Shown here: one piece after another, positions 8,758 to 16,847 of the stretch | Layout: the number at the start of each line of letters is the position of its first letter | Numbering within the stretch: position 1 is the first letter of the stretch | Source: Mesorhizobium sp. | GTDB lineage: Bacteria; Pseudomonadota; Alphaproteobacteria; Rhizobiales; Rhizobiaceae | DNA length: 64,000 nucleotides | Direction: 5' to 3' | NCBI RefSeq assembly: GCF_016793485.1 | Contig: NZ_JAEULZ010000022.1 | Location: 1 to 64,000 of the forward strand | Notes under the pieces: generated by a model | What the model saw: the letters and a program-made list of their open reading frames with translations, nothing else | The model's database searches: none | What the model was told of the DNA's origin: nothing | Made by a program: the position numbers and the translations under genes

Positions 8758-9630
8758 TCAGCCGCCATAGCGATATTCGGGCAAGCCCTTGACGCCGAGC
8801 CCATCGATGACGAACAGCGATCCGGCCAGCGGGCCGGTCTCGACGACGCCCGGCACCGGGGCGCGCAGCATCGTCGTGACATAAAGCCTGTCGAGGTTGG
8901 CGCCGCCGAACATGACAGACGCGACGCAGACCGTCGGGAAATCGATGACCTGGATTCGCTTGCCGGATGGGTCGAAGCGATGGATCTTGCTCTTGTAGAC
9001 GCCGGCGCTCCAGACGCAGCCCTCGGCATCGACCGTCGCGCCATCGGGAAGGCCGTCTTCCGGGCCGAAGTCGCAGAACTTCCGCTTGTTGATCGCAGCA
9101 CCGGTCTCGATGTCGTAGTCATAGGCCCAGATCGCGCGGGAGCGGCTGTCGGCGAAATAGAAGATCTTGTGGTCGGGACTCCAGCACGGGCCATTGGAGA
9201 CGGTGATGTTGTCGTCGACCTGCGTCACCTTGCGGTCGGTTCCAAGGCTGTAGATCAAGCCGAGCGGCGCTTCTTCCGTGGTGTCCATGCTGCCGGCGAC
9301 GAAGCGACCCTGCTTGTCGACCTTGCCGTCGTTCATGCGCACGGTCGGACCCTTGTGCGGAATCTCCTCGATGACCTCTGTCTTGCCCGTCTCGAAATCG
9401 AACAGATAGAAACCCTGCGCCAGCGACAACACGGCGCCGCCTGATTTACGCAACGCCATGGAGCCGATGTGCTGGGGTACAGGCCAGCTTTCGACGCCCT
9501 TGCCATTCTCGTCGGCGCGGAAGATGCGATCGCCGAGGCTGTCGATCCAGTAGATCTTCTGCTCGGCCACGTCCCAGAGCGGCCCTTCGCCAAGGACGGT
9601 CTTGCAGTCGACGATTGCCTTGATTTCCAC
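8758..9630 (-). CDS. SMP-30/gluconolactonase/LRE family lactonase
   Basis: The 290-aa protein is a six-bladed beta-propeller lactonase. Family landmarks are LGEGPLWD near the N-terminus (metal-binding Glu), NDGKVDKQGRF, SNGPCWSPDHK, FADSRSRAIWAYD and DGLPDGATVDAEGCVWSA. These supply the Glu, Asn and Asp ligands of the single divalent metal. Such enzymes hydrolyse aldonolactones such as glucono- or xylono-lactone. It sits between a sugar ABC permease gene (28 bp) and the FCD regulator, implying an oxidative, lactone-forming sugar route. The upstream sugar dehydrogenase is not in the operon. Confidence 0.85.
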   Translation of the reverse strand: MEIKAIVDCKTVLGEGPLWDVAEQKIYWIDSLGDRIFRADENGKGVESWPVPQHIGSMALRKSGGAVLSLAQGFYLFDFETGKTEVIEEIPHKGPTVRMNDGKVDKQGRFVAGSMDTTEEAPLGLIYSLGTDRKVTQVDDNITVSNGPCWSPDHKIFYFADSRSRAIWAYDYDIETGAAINKRKFCDFGPEDGLPDGATVDAEGCVWSAGVYKSKIHRFDPSGKRIQVIDFPTVCVASVMFGGANLDRLYVTTMLRAPVPGVVETGPLAGSLFVIDGLGVKGLPEYRYGG

Positions 9631-9658
9631 GACGTTTCCTTTCGATTTCAGTCCGGGT

Positions 9659-10594
9659 TCAGAGGCCCGGTTGACTACGGCGATGCGCGCTGACGGCCAG
9701 GATCAGCAGGGCGCCCTTGATGATCATCTGGTAGTAGGTCGAGATGTTGAGCAGGTTCAAGCCGTTGCCGAGCAGGGCGAGGAACAGCACGCCTGTCACC
9801 GGCCCCGTCACGCCACCGAGGCCGCCCGAAAGCTGGGTGCCGCCGAGCGCTGTGGCGGCAATCGAATCGATGGCGAAGGACGTGCCGACGAGCGGATCAC
9901 CGCTGGCGAGGCGAGCGGCGAGGTTCAGGCCTGCGAGGCAGGCGAACAGGGATGACATCAGGTAGGCGATCAGGATGATCCTGCCTGTGTTGACGCCGCC
10001 GAGCAGGGCGCTCTCTTCCGATGCGCCGACTGCCATCAGGTGAAGGCCGAAGCGGCTGCGCGAGATGACCGTGCCTGCTATCACCACGAGGATCGCCGCG
10101 CAGATCACCGGCAGGGGCAATCCGAAATAGACGGCAGATGCGTAGTCGGTCATCCAGCCGGGGACCTGGCCGCCAGGAATGGGTCGGATGAAAAGCGCGA
10201 TGCCCTGCACGGCCGTCATGGTCGACAGGGTCATCAGGATCGGGTGGACGCCAAGGCGCAGGATGCCGATCGCGTTGACGAGGCCGACCGCCAGCGCGGC
10301 GGCAATTGCCAGCGGCACGGCGAAGGGGAGGTCGTGGCTGACGATCGCCGTCGTCATCGAAACGACCGAGCCGACCGAGAGATCAAGGCCGGCGGTCAGG
10401 ATCACCATCACCTGACCAACGGTCACTAGGATGAGGCTGACCTGCTGGTTCAGGATGTTCACGAGGTTCTGCGTGGACAGCGCGTAAGGGGAGGAGAATC
10501 CAAGCACGGTGGCCAGCGCGATGATCAGCAGGATCACCGGCAGCGCGGACAGGCTGCGCTGGCGCGTCGCGGTGGTGGCTTTTGCGGTCTTCAT
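9659..10594 (-). CDS. Sugar ABC transporter permease (RbsC-like)
   Basis: The 311-aa BPD_transp_2 family permease has 8-10 hydrophobic segments. The diagnostic motifs are GLDLSVGSVVSMT after the second segment, and GGxxLSGGxG as ALGGTQLSGGLGGVTG with TxxGVLFLALLGNGLNLL near the C-terminus. It overlaps the ATPase gene by 4 nt (ATGA), so translation is probably coupled. With the permease at 13233-14207 it would form the heterodimeric channel. The C-terminus is a short basic tail. Confidence 0.88.
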   Translation of the reverse strand: MKTAKATTATRQRSLSALPVILLIIALATVLGFSSPYALSTQNLVNILNQQVSLILVTVGQVMVILTAGLDLSVGSVVSMTTAIVSHDLPFAVPLAIAAALAVGLVNAIGILRLGVHPILMTLSTMTAVQGIALFIRPIPGGQVPGWMTDYASAVYFGLPLPVICAAILVVIAGTVISRSRFGLHLMAVGASEESALLGGVNTGRIILIAYLMSSLFACLAGLNLAARLASGDPLVGTSFAIDSIAATALGGTQLSGGLGGVTGPVTGVLFLALLGNGLNLLNISTYYQMIIKGALLILAVSAHRRSQPGL

Positions 10595-12078
10595 CCGTGA
10601 CCTCCGTGGATGGCCGCGGCCATGATCTTTTCTTCCGTGGCGTCCTCGCCCCGGAACTCCGTGACTGTGGCTCCCTCGCGGACCACGATGATGCGGTCGC
10701 AGAGGCCGATCAGTTCAGGCAGTTCCCGCGACGTGACCAGCACAGCGACGCCGCTGTCGGCCAGTTCGCGCAGCAGCGCATAGATTTCCGATTTCGCGCC
10801 GATGTCGACGCCGCGCGTGGGCTCCTCGCAGATGAGGAGGTTTACGCCTCGGACGAGCCAGCGCGCGAGCAGCACCTTCTGCTGGTTGCCGCCGGAAAGC
10901 TCACGGATCGACTGCTTCACGTCGCGCAGCCGGATGCGCAGCCGCTTGACCTGCTCGGCGATGTCGGCGCGGGCCGTCGGCGCAACGCTTGCAAGGCTTT
11001 TTCCGGGCAGCAGGCCGGCCGAGATGTTGCGCTCGACGCTGAGCGAGAGGAAGAGGCCTTCTACTTTCCGGTCTTCCGGAATGAGGCCGATGCCGGCGCC
11101 GATGCCCTCGGACGGGCCGGAATGCGCCAGCGCCTTTCCGTCGAAAAGGATTTCGCCCGAAACGAGCGTATGGCCTTCGAAGATCGCCCGTGTGATCTCG
11201 ATCTGGCCCTGGCCCTCCAGGCCGGCGAGGCCGACGATCTCGTTTCGACGGAGCGTGAAATTTACCGGTCCCTTCAAGCCCTCGACGACGACGTCGCGCA
11301 GTTCCAGTGCCGGGCTGCCGGCGGCTTCGTCGGTACGGCGGGGCGGATAGAGCTGGTCGAGCGAACGGCCGACCATGGTGGTCACCAGTTCCTCGGCGTT
11401 GGTGTCCTTCATCATGAAGTGACCGGCGAACTGACCGTCCTTGAGCACGGTCACCTCGTCGCAGAGCTCGAACAGTTCGGGCAGGCGGTGCGAGATGTAC
11501 AGGATGCCCTTGCCTTCGGACTGGAGCTTGCGGATCAGTTCGAAAAGTTTCTGCGCCTCGCGGTCGCCGAGCGCGGCGGTCGGTTCGTCGAAGACGAAGA
11601 CGCGCGCGTCGCGCATCACCCCCTTGGCGATCTCCACCATCTGCTGCTCGGCCACGCGCAGGCTGCCGGTCAGCACCGCGGGGTCGAGGTCGAGCCCGAC
11701 GCCTTCGAGGATGCGGCGGCTCTCCTGATACATGCGTTTGCGGTCGATCAGGCCGAGCGCCGATCGGGGTTCGCGGCCGAGAAACAGGTTCTCGGCCACG
11801 GACAGGTTCGGAAGAAGGATGAACTCCTGGAAGATCGTCGAGACGCCGGCGGCGCGGGCCTGCTCGGAATTATGCCATTCCACGCTCTCGCCGCCGATGC
11901 TGATCTTGCCCGACGTGGGCGGAAAAACCCCCGAGATGATTTTCATCAAGGTGGATTTTCCCGCGCCGTTCTCGCCGAGCACGGCATGGACACTCCCGGG
12001 CTTCAGGCCGAGCGAGACGCCGCGCAGCGCCTGCACCGGCCCGAAGGACTTGGTGATGTCGCGAACTTCCAGAAGCAT
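10591..12078 (-). CDS. Sugar ABC transporter ATP-binding protein (RbsA-like)
   Basis: The 495-aa protein contains two fused ABC domains, the layout of carbohydrate importers such as RbsA, XylG and MglA. Domain 1 has Walker A GENGAGKST and Walker B VFVFDEPTAAL. Domain 2 lacks a canonical Walker A, as usual, but keeps the signature LSGGNQQK and LLICEEPTRGVD. The ATG at 12078 opens MLLEVRDITKSFG, the natural domain start. An upstream in-frame start would add 70 residues that belong to the antisense of the binding-protein gene. It lies 14 bp after the binding-protein gene. Confidence 0.9.
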   Translation of the reverse strand: MLLEVRDITKSFGPVQALRGVSLGLKPGSVHAVLGENGAGKSTLMKIISGVFPPTSGKISIGGESVEWHNSEQARAAGVSTIFQEFILLPNLSVAENLFLGREPRSALGLIDRKRMYQESRRILEGVGLDLDPAVLTGSLRVAEQQMVEIAKGVMRDARVFVFDEPTAALGDREAQKLFELIRKLQSEGKGILYISHRLPELFELCDEVTVLKDGQFAGHFMMKDTNAEELVTTMVGRSLDQLYPPRRTDEAAGSPALELRDVVVEGLKGPVNFTLRRNEIVGLAGLEGQGQIEITRAIFEGHTLVSGEILFDGKALAHSGPSEGIGAGIGLIPEDRKVEGLFLSLSVERNISAGLLPGKSLASVAPTARADIAEQVKRLRIRLRDVKQSIRELSGGNQQKVLLARWLVRGVNLLICEEPTRGVDIGAKSEIYALLRELADSGVAVLVTSRELPELIGLCDRIIVVREGATVTEFRGEDATEEKIMAAAIHGGHG

Positions 12079-12092
12079 CCCGGCCGTGGCCC

Positions 12093-13154
12093 TTACTTCT
12101 TGTACATCTCGAGAAGCTTGTCGTCCGGCAGGGTCGAGCCGACCCAGTAGGAGTCGTTCAGGTCCGCACGATAGAACTGGTCGATCTGGTCCTTCGTGAT
12201 CGGGGCCGGGTTGACGAGGTTGTCCTTGGCGATCGGCGCGCCCTTGAGCACGCGCATGGCGGCGACAACGCCCTGCTGGCCGAACCATGTCGGGCTGATC
12301 GGTGCGACGCTCTCCAGGTTCTTCTCCTTCCAGATACGCAGGAAGCCGTTATTGGCCTCGCCGGTCATCGGGATGAGGGGAAGGCCGTTCTCCTCGGCGA
12401 CCTCGGCGCAGGCCTGCGTCATGGCGCCACCCGACGACCAGATGCCCTGCACGTCAGGGTACGCGACGAGCAGCGATTCGCAGACCTGCTTGCCCTTGTC
12501 GTAGGCCCAATCGCCAAAGCCCTGGTCGACGACCTTGATGTCCGGATAGTCCTTGAAGACTTCCTCGACGCCGCGCCAGCGGTCGTTGTCGATGGAGTTG
12601 CCGGAGATGCCGCGGATCGACAGGACGTTGCCCTTGCCACCCAGCGCTTCGGCGAGATACTTCGCGCCGTCCCGGCCGAACTGCGCGTCGTCGGCGAGCA
12701 GCTTCACGGTGTAGTCCTTCGGCGTCGCGTTGGACGAGAAGATGATGACCGGGATGCCGGCCGCATAGGCCTTTTCAAGCGCGCCGTTGAGGGCGACTTC
12801 CGAGCCCGGAGCCACGAGCAGCGCATCGACGCCGCGCGCCGTCAGGCTTTCGATGTCGGCAACCTGCTTGTTCACGTCGCCGCCGGCGTCAGCGATGATC
12901 ACCTCCGAGATTTCCGGATACTGCGAAGCCTCCTGCTTCAGCTCCTCGACCATCTGCACGCGCCAGGTGTTGACGACCGAGATGTTCGAGAAGCCAAGGA
13001 CAAACTTGTCCTTGGTGGAGGCGGGCGTGTCGACCATCGGCGAGCCGGCGACAGGCGAAAGCGCGGAATTCAGCTCCGGAACCTGGGCCAGCGCCGGTGT
13101 GGCGGCGATCGCGACCAGCATCGAGCCGGCCAATAGAAGATGTTTCAGTTTCAT
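12093..13154 (-). CDS. Sugar ABC transporter substrate-binding protein
   Basis: The 353-aa periplasmic protein belongs to the type I (Peripla_BP_4) family. Sec signal peptide MKLKHLLLAGSMLVAIAATP is cleaved after PALA. Typical features are FVLGFSNISVVNTWRVQM, GVDALLVAPGS, IPVIIFSSNA and GKGNVLSIRGISGNSIDNDRW. AGGAGG sits 7 nt before the chosen ATG, which decides the start over one 33 bp upstream. It is the second gene of the operon, and its ligand is probably a monosaccharide, judging by the transporter class and the lactonase partner. Confidence 0.9.
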   Translation of the reverse strand: MKLKHLLLAGSMLVAIAATPALAQVPELNSALSPVAGSPMVDTPASTKDKFVLGFSNISVVNTWRVQMVEELKQEASQYPEISEVIIADAGGDVNKQVADIESLTARGVDALLVAPGSEVALNGALEKAYAAGIPVIIFSSNATPKDYTVKLLADDAQFGRDGAKYLAEALGGKGNVLSIRGISGNSIDNDRWRGVEEVFKDYPDIKVVDQGFGDWAYDKGKQVCESLLVAYPDVQGIWSSGGAMTQACAEVAEENGLPLIPMTGEANNGFLRIWKEKNLESVAPISPTWFGQQGVVAAMRVLKGAPIAKDNLVNPAPITKDQIDQFYRADLNDSYWVGSTLPDDKLLEMYKK

Positions 13155-13232
13155 TGTCTTCCTCCTGATAATCGCGCACTTCCGCACGCATTCCTTCCCC
13201 GCCCGCTGCGGAGAAATCCCGAGTAATTTTGC

Positions 13233-14207
13233 CTATCCCTCGCGCCAGCGCGCCAGCGCGGCCGCGCCGGCGATGATGATGCCCTGTACGATGAGCTGGG
13301 CCGGCTTCCCGACACCGATGCCGGTCATCAAATTGGCAAGAAAGGTCAGCGCGAATGCGCCAGCGAGGACGCCGACCACGCCGCCGGCGCCACCGCCGAA
13401 TGTCGTGCCGCCGAGCACCACGGCGGCGATCGACGCCATGACGAGATCGGCGCCGAGATTGAGTGTGCCGGTGCCGATATAGCCGGTGAGCACGATGCCC
13501 GCGAGCCCAGCGAAAATGCCGCTCATGACATGTGCGACGACAAGTTCCTTGCGGACGGAGACGCCAGCCAGCCACGCGGCCGGATAGCTCGAGCCGGTCG
13601 CGTAGAGCGCGTGGCCGAATGTGGTTCGCCGCAAAACAAACCATGTCGCGGCCGCGATGACGACGAGCAGGATGCCTGCAACCGGAATCGTCGCCATGCG
13701 GCCGGTGGCGATTTCACGCACGAACGGATGCACGGAGCCGCCTGGCGCGCCGCCGCTGACGAGATAGCTGACGCCGACCAGGATCACAGACATGCCGAGG
13801 GTGACCACGACTGCGGACGCCCGCACGAAGGCGATGAGACCGGCGTTGAAAAGGCCGACGAGAGCGCCGAACACCAGCGGGAAGGCGAGGGACATCCACA
13901 ACGGACCGCCGGAAAACATCGGCAGCGCGAGCGTGACGTTCACGACCGCGATCACGCCTGCGGGAGACAGGTCGATCGAGCGGCCGATCATGGGCAGGCA
14001 CTGCCCGAGCGCGACGAGCGCCAGAGGCACTGCCTGGCGCAGGACGATGAGAAGAAAGGGAATGGTCAGCAGGCGCGGCTGGACCACCGCCGCCGTGGCG
14101 AAAAGCAGGAACAGAGCAGGCCAGGCGGGAATCGCGAACGCGCCGCGGACAAGCGTGGAAACAAACGATCCACTGCTCCGACCTTGAGCCGCTTCGCCCA
14201 CCGTCAT
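13233..14207 (-). CDS. Sugar ABC transporter permease, first gene of operon
   Basis: The 324-aa BPD_transp_2 permease has the signature GRSIDLSPAGVIAVVN (variant of GxDLSVG) and the C-terminal block VVLGGTTFGGGAGGVVG. The ATG at 14207 follows GGAG by 9 nt. A further in-frame codon at 14303 would place the start inside the likely promoter. A 78-bp gap separates it from the binding-protein gene. It is unusual that a permease rather than the binding protein is promoter-proximal. Confidence 0.88.
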   Translation of the reverse strand: MTVGEAAQGRSSGSFVSTLVRGAFAIPAWPALFLLFATAAVVQPRLLTIPFLLIVLRQAVPLALVALGQCLPMIGRSIDLSPAGVIAVVNVTLALPMFSGGPLWMSLAFPLVFGALVGLFNAGLIAFVRASAVVVTLGMSVILVGVSYLVSGGAPGGSVHPFVREIATGRMATIPVAGILLVVIAAATWFVLRRTTFGHALYATGSSYPAAWLAGVSVRKELVVAHVMSGIFAGLAGIVLTGYIGTGTLNLGADLVMASIAAVVLGGTTFGGGAGGVVGVLAGAFALTFLANLMTGIGVGKPAQLIVQGIIIAGAAALARWREG

Positions 14208-14304
14208 TGATTGTCTCCTGCCCTGTCCGGACCTCGCTGCGATCTGCATCGTCACAGCTGAAAGCCACTCGTGGAACCTGCACCATATGCCCTTCAACGT
14301 CAAG

Positions 14305-14339
14305 TATCATACATGATGCATCTTGTTTCAGGTATGATA
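14305..14339. promoter_or_regulatory. Candidate operator: TATCATAC inverted repeat
   Basis: In the 181-bp divergent region, TATCATAC (14305-14312) and GTATGATA (14332-14339) form a perfect 8-bp inverted repeat with a 19-bp spacer. Inside it lie ATCATACATGAT (14307-14318) and the palindrome GATGCATC (14315-14322). The AT-rich, multi-palindromic layout fits binding of the FCD regulator encoded at the end of the same operon and could control both directions. No binding data exist in the sequence. Confidence 0.45.
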
Positions 14340-14388
14340 TCCGGCTACGTGGCGAAACGAAATCAGCGACGACTTCCGCGGGAGGATC

Positions 14389-15273
14389 ATGGTACGGACT
14401 TCCATTCACGCCGGTGTCTGGTCCACGGATCCGGATCCGGAAAAGGTTGCGCGCGTGCTGGCCGAGGTGGCCGCGACCGGGTTCGAGTGTCTCGCCCTGC
14501 CGCTCCGCAACCTGCCGACGCTGCGGCCTGATGCGCTGTCGGCGCAGTTCAGGCGGGCAGGCATCATTCCTTTGGGCACCACCGGCCTGCCGGCAGGCGC
14601 CGATGTATCATCCGACGATGCCGAGCGTCGAAACAAAGGCGAGCAGCATTTGCGGCGCGTCGTCGCAGTGGCGCGCGACATCGGTGTCGAGCAGGTCAAC
14701 GGCGTGCTCTACGGGCCGCTCGGGCATGCCGGACAGCCGGTCGATGCCGATGCCCGTCGTCGCAGCGCGGAAGTTGTTTCCCGGACCGCCGACGCCGCGG
14801 CGCAGGCAGGTGTCCGCCTGTGCGTCGAACTGGTGAATCGCTACGAAACCGCCATGTTGAATTCCGTCGAGCAGGGACGCGAGTATCTCGCGCTGGTCGA
14901 CCATCCCAATGTCCGGTTGCATGTGGACACCTATCATATGGCGATCGAGGAGCGTGACCCGGTCGGCGCGGTCCGCGCCGCGCTGCCAGTCCTCGGCTAC
15001 TTCGAACTCGACCAGAGCCATCGCGGGCGATTGGACGAGGGATCGCTGGACCTGAGAGCCTTTGCCGAGCCGGTGAGAACTTCCGGTTATGACGGGCTTG
15101 TCGGCGTCGAGGCTTTCTCGCGTTCCGGCCTCGCCCCCGATCATGCGAACGTGCTGTCGATCTGGCGTGACCAGTTCAAGGACGGTACGGCTCTTGCCCA
15201 TCAGGCAATGGGCCTTATCCGCGAGATTTTCGGGGGTGCGGAGAGCGCGTCGCGATCAGTCGCGACGCGATAA
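14389..15273 (+). CDS. Sugar phosphate isomerase/epimerase (AP_endonuc_2 TIM barrel)
   Basis: The 294-aa protein belongs to the xylose isomerase-like TIM-barrel superfamily. Metal-site strands are visible in order: LCVELVNRYET (Glu), VRLHVDTYHMAIEE (Asp and His), YFELDQSHRG and LVGVEAFSRS (Glu). This pattern matches hydroxypyruvate isomerase, D-tagatose 3-epimerase or inosose-type enzymes. GGGAGG lies 4 nt before ATG. It is divergent from the sugar ABC operon across the candidate operator, so it probably acts on the imported sugar. It is convergent with the ammonia-lyase homologue, only 10 bp apart. Confidence 0.8.
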   Translation: MVRTSIHAGVWSTDPDPEKVARVLAEVAATGFECLALPLRNLPTLRPDALSAQFRRAGIIPLGTTGLPAGADVSSDDAERRNKGEQHLRRVVAVARDIGVEQVNGVLYGPLGHAGQPVDADARRRSAEVVSRTADAAAQAGVRLCVELVNRYETAMLNSVEQGREYLALVDHPNVRLHVDTYHMAIEERDPVGAVRAALPVLGYFELDQSHRGRLDEGSLDLRAFAEPVRTSGYDGLVGVEAFSRSGLAPDHANVLSIWRDQFKDGTALAHQAMGLIREIFGGAESASRSVATR

Positions 15274-15283
15274 AGACGGATGG

Positions 15284-16795
15284 TCAGCGAGACGCAGGGG
15301 CTTCGGACCCTACCATCATCGTCATAAGAGCCTCCATGTCGGGGCCTAGCGCTCGGTCGTCTTCGAGCGGCGGCACATGCTTCCGGACCATTTGAAATGC
15401 GTCGGCCATGACGGGGCCAAGGCCGCCGACCTCTTTCCTCAGTTCAATAGCCGTGCAGGCCGACATCAGTTCGATGGCGACGAGGTAGCGCAGGCGCTGC
15501 ACGATCTCACCCGTCTTCGCCACCACGCGCGGCGCCATGGAGGACTGGTCCTCGCTCCAGTCGGAGATCGGCATGGGGCTCAACGAAATAGGGTTCGCGA
15601 GATGCCTGATCTCGGCCTCCAGCGCAGAGAGGGTTTTTTGCAGCTGGGCGTAGGCGATGTAGTTCTGTCCCCGCGCGGAAAGGAAACGTGGCAGGGCCGA
15701 GAAGGCCGGCGACATCTGCTTCACCGAGCGGTTGACGATGGCCACCGCGCAATGGGCGAGAGCTTGTCCGAGCTGTTCCCATGTGAGCGCGAAGGCAGTC
15801 ATGTCGAAGTTGCCATTCGCGACGGCGCGACCTTCCCCAGCAAGGATGACGGGATTGTCGCCGGAATGGCCGAGTTCGATCGATGTGGCCGCCTCGGCCT
15901 GCGCATAGGCCTGCAGAAGCGCGCCCCAGACCTGTGGAGCGCAGCGAAAGCTGAGCGGATCCTGCAGTCGCCGTGCTGCGCCGTCTCGCCAGAGCAAACT
16001 GCCTTCGAGCGCAATCCGTAACCGCGCGGCGGCATCGCGTTGTCCGAAAGCCGGACGCGCCGCCATGCCGCTGTCGTCCAGCGCGCTGAGGGACGAGCGG
16101 AAACCCTCGTAGCTGAGCCCAATGGCAGTAAACGACCAGTCGATGAACCGGGCGATATCTTCAAGGACAAGGCACGCGGTTCCGGTCGAGAGGCTGTTTG
16201 CGACCACCAGTGCGTGGCCGTCCTTTTCCCTGATGTCCAGCGGGTCCAGGTCGGCGCGCTTCAGGGCTTCCGCCGCAGGCAGGATTTCGCCGCGATACTC
16301 GACCTCTCCGTCCCCCATCAGCGCACGTGTCATATGCGCCAGCGGCGCGAGGTCGGCGGCGCCGACGCTGCCCCATGCCGGAACGAGCGGATGGATACCG
16401 GCGTTCAGCGCGGCAACCAGCCCCGATATCACGCCGACCGACATGCCGGTGCCTCCCGCAGCCGCACCGGAAATCCGCCCCACAATCATGGCGCGAACCT
16501 GCTCCGTTGGCAAAAGAGGGCCTACGCCGACGCTGTGGCTCGGAGCCACCCGACGCTGAAACGCGATCATGTCGTCGCCACCGAGCGGCGTGTCCACGCT
16601 GGCGCCCAGGCTGGTGTTCAGGCCGTAGACGGGATGGCTGCCTGACGTCATCGCCTCCAGCGCGGCGCGGCTGTCGCTGATGCGCCGCAACGCATGTTCC
16701 CCGAGCACAAACCGTGCGTTTCGCCGCGCGACCGCGACGACCTCGGCAGGCGTCATCGGCGCGTCGTCAAGAACAACGGTCTCTGCGTCCGGCAT
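15284..16795 (-). CDS. HAL/PAL-family lyase homologue lacking the MIO triad
   Basis: The 503-aa protein aligns over its full length with histidine ammonia-lyase (about 510 aa). Conserved sites include Tyr57 (YGLNTSLGA), His87 (PSHSVG), Asn200 (VANSLSTG), Arg284 (SFRCAPQ), GNFD (328-331) and Glu415 in SEDQSSM. The MIO-forming triad is absent. Where HutH has GSVGASGDLAPLAH, this has GSVGAADLAPLAH (residues 142-154), one residue short and without Ser or Gly. The Tyr of DPYSLRC, catalytic in HutH, is Leu281. It therefore should not make the MIO electrophile and may catalyse another reaction. Start ATG at 16795 has GGAG upstream. It is the last gene of a three-gene operon. Confidence 0.75.
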   Translation of the reverse strand: MPDAETVVLDDAPMTPAEVVAVARRNARFVLGEHALRRISDSRAALEAMTSGSHPVYGLNTSLGASVDTPLGGDDMIAFQRRVAPSHSVGVGPLLPTEQVRAMIVGRISGAAAGGTGMSVGVISGLVAALNAGIHPLVPAWGSVGAADLAPLAHMTRALMGDGEVEYRGEILPAAEALKRADLDPLDIREKDGHALVVANSLSTGTACLVLEDIARFIDWSFTAIGLSYEGFRSSLSALDDSGMAARPAFGQRDAAARLRIALEGSLLWRDGAARRLQDPLSFRCAPQVWGALLQAYAQAEAATSIELGHSGDNPVILAGEGRAVANGNFDMTAFALTWEQLGQALAHCAVAIVNRSVKQMSPAFSALPRFLSARGQNYIAYAQLQKTLSALEAEIRHLANPISLSPMPISDWSEDQSSMAPRVVAKTGEIVQRLRYLVAIELMSACTAIELRKEVGGLGPVMADAFQMVRKHVPPLEDDRALGPDMEALMTMMVGSEAPASR

Positions 16796-16847
16796 GGGTC
16801 TGTCTCCAAGTCGCTTGAAATATCTGCTCAGGATTGCGGAAGGGATT

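Noticed and set aside
10591..12288. A longer start (12288) for the RbsA-like ATPase
   Set aside because: The extra 70 residues are the out-of-frame complement of the binding-protein 3' end. The ABC domain begins exactly at the ATG at 12078.
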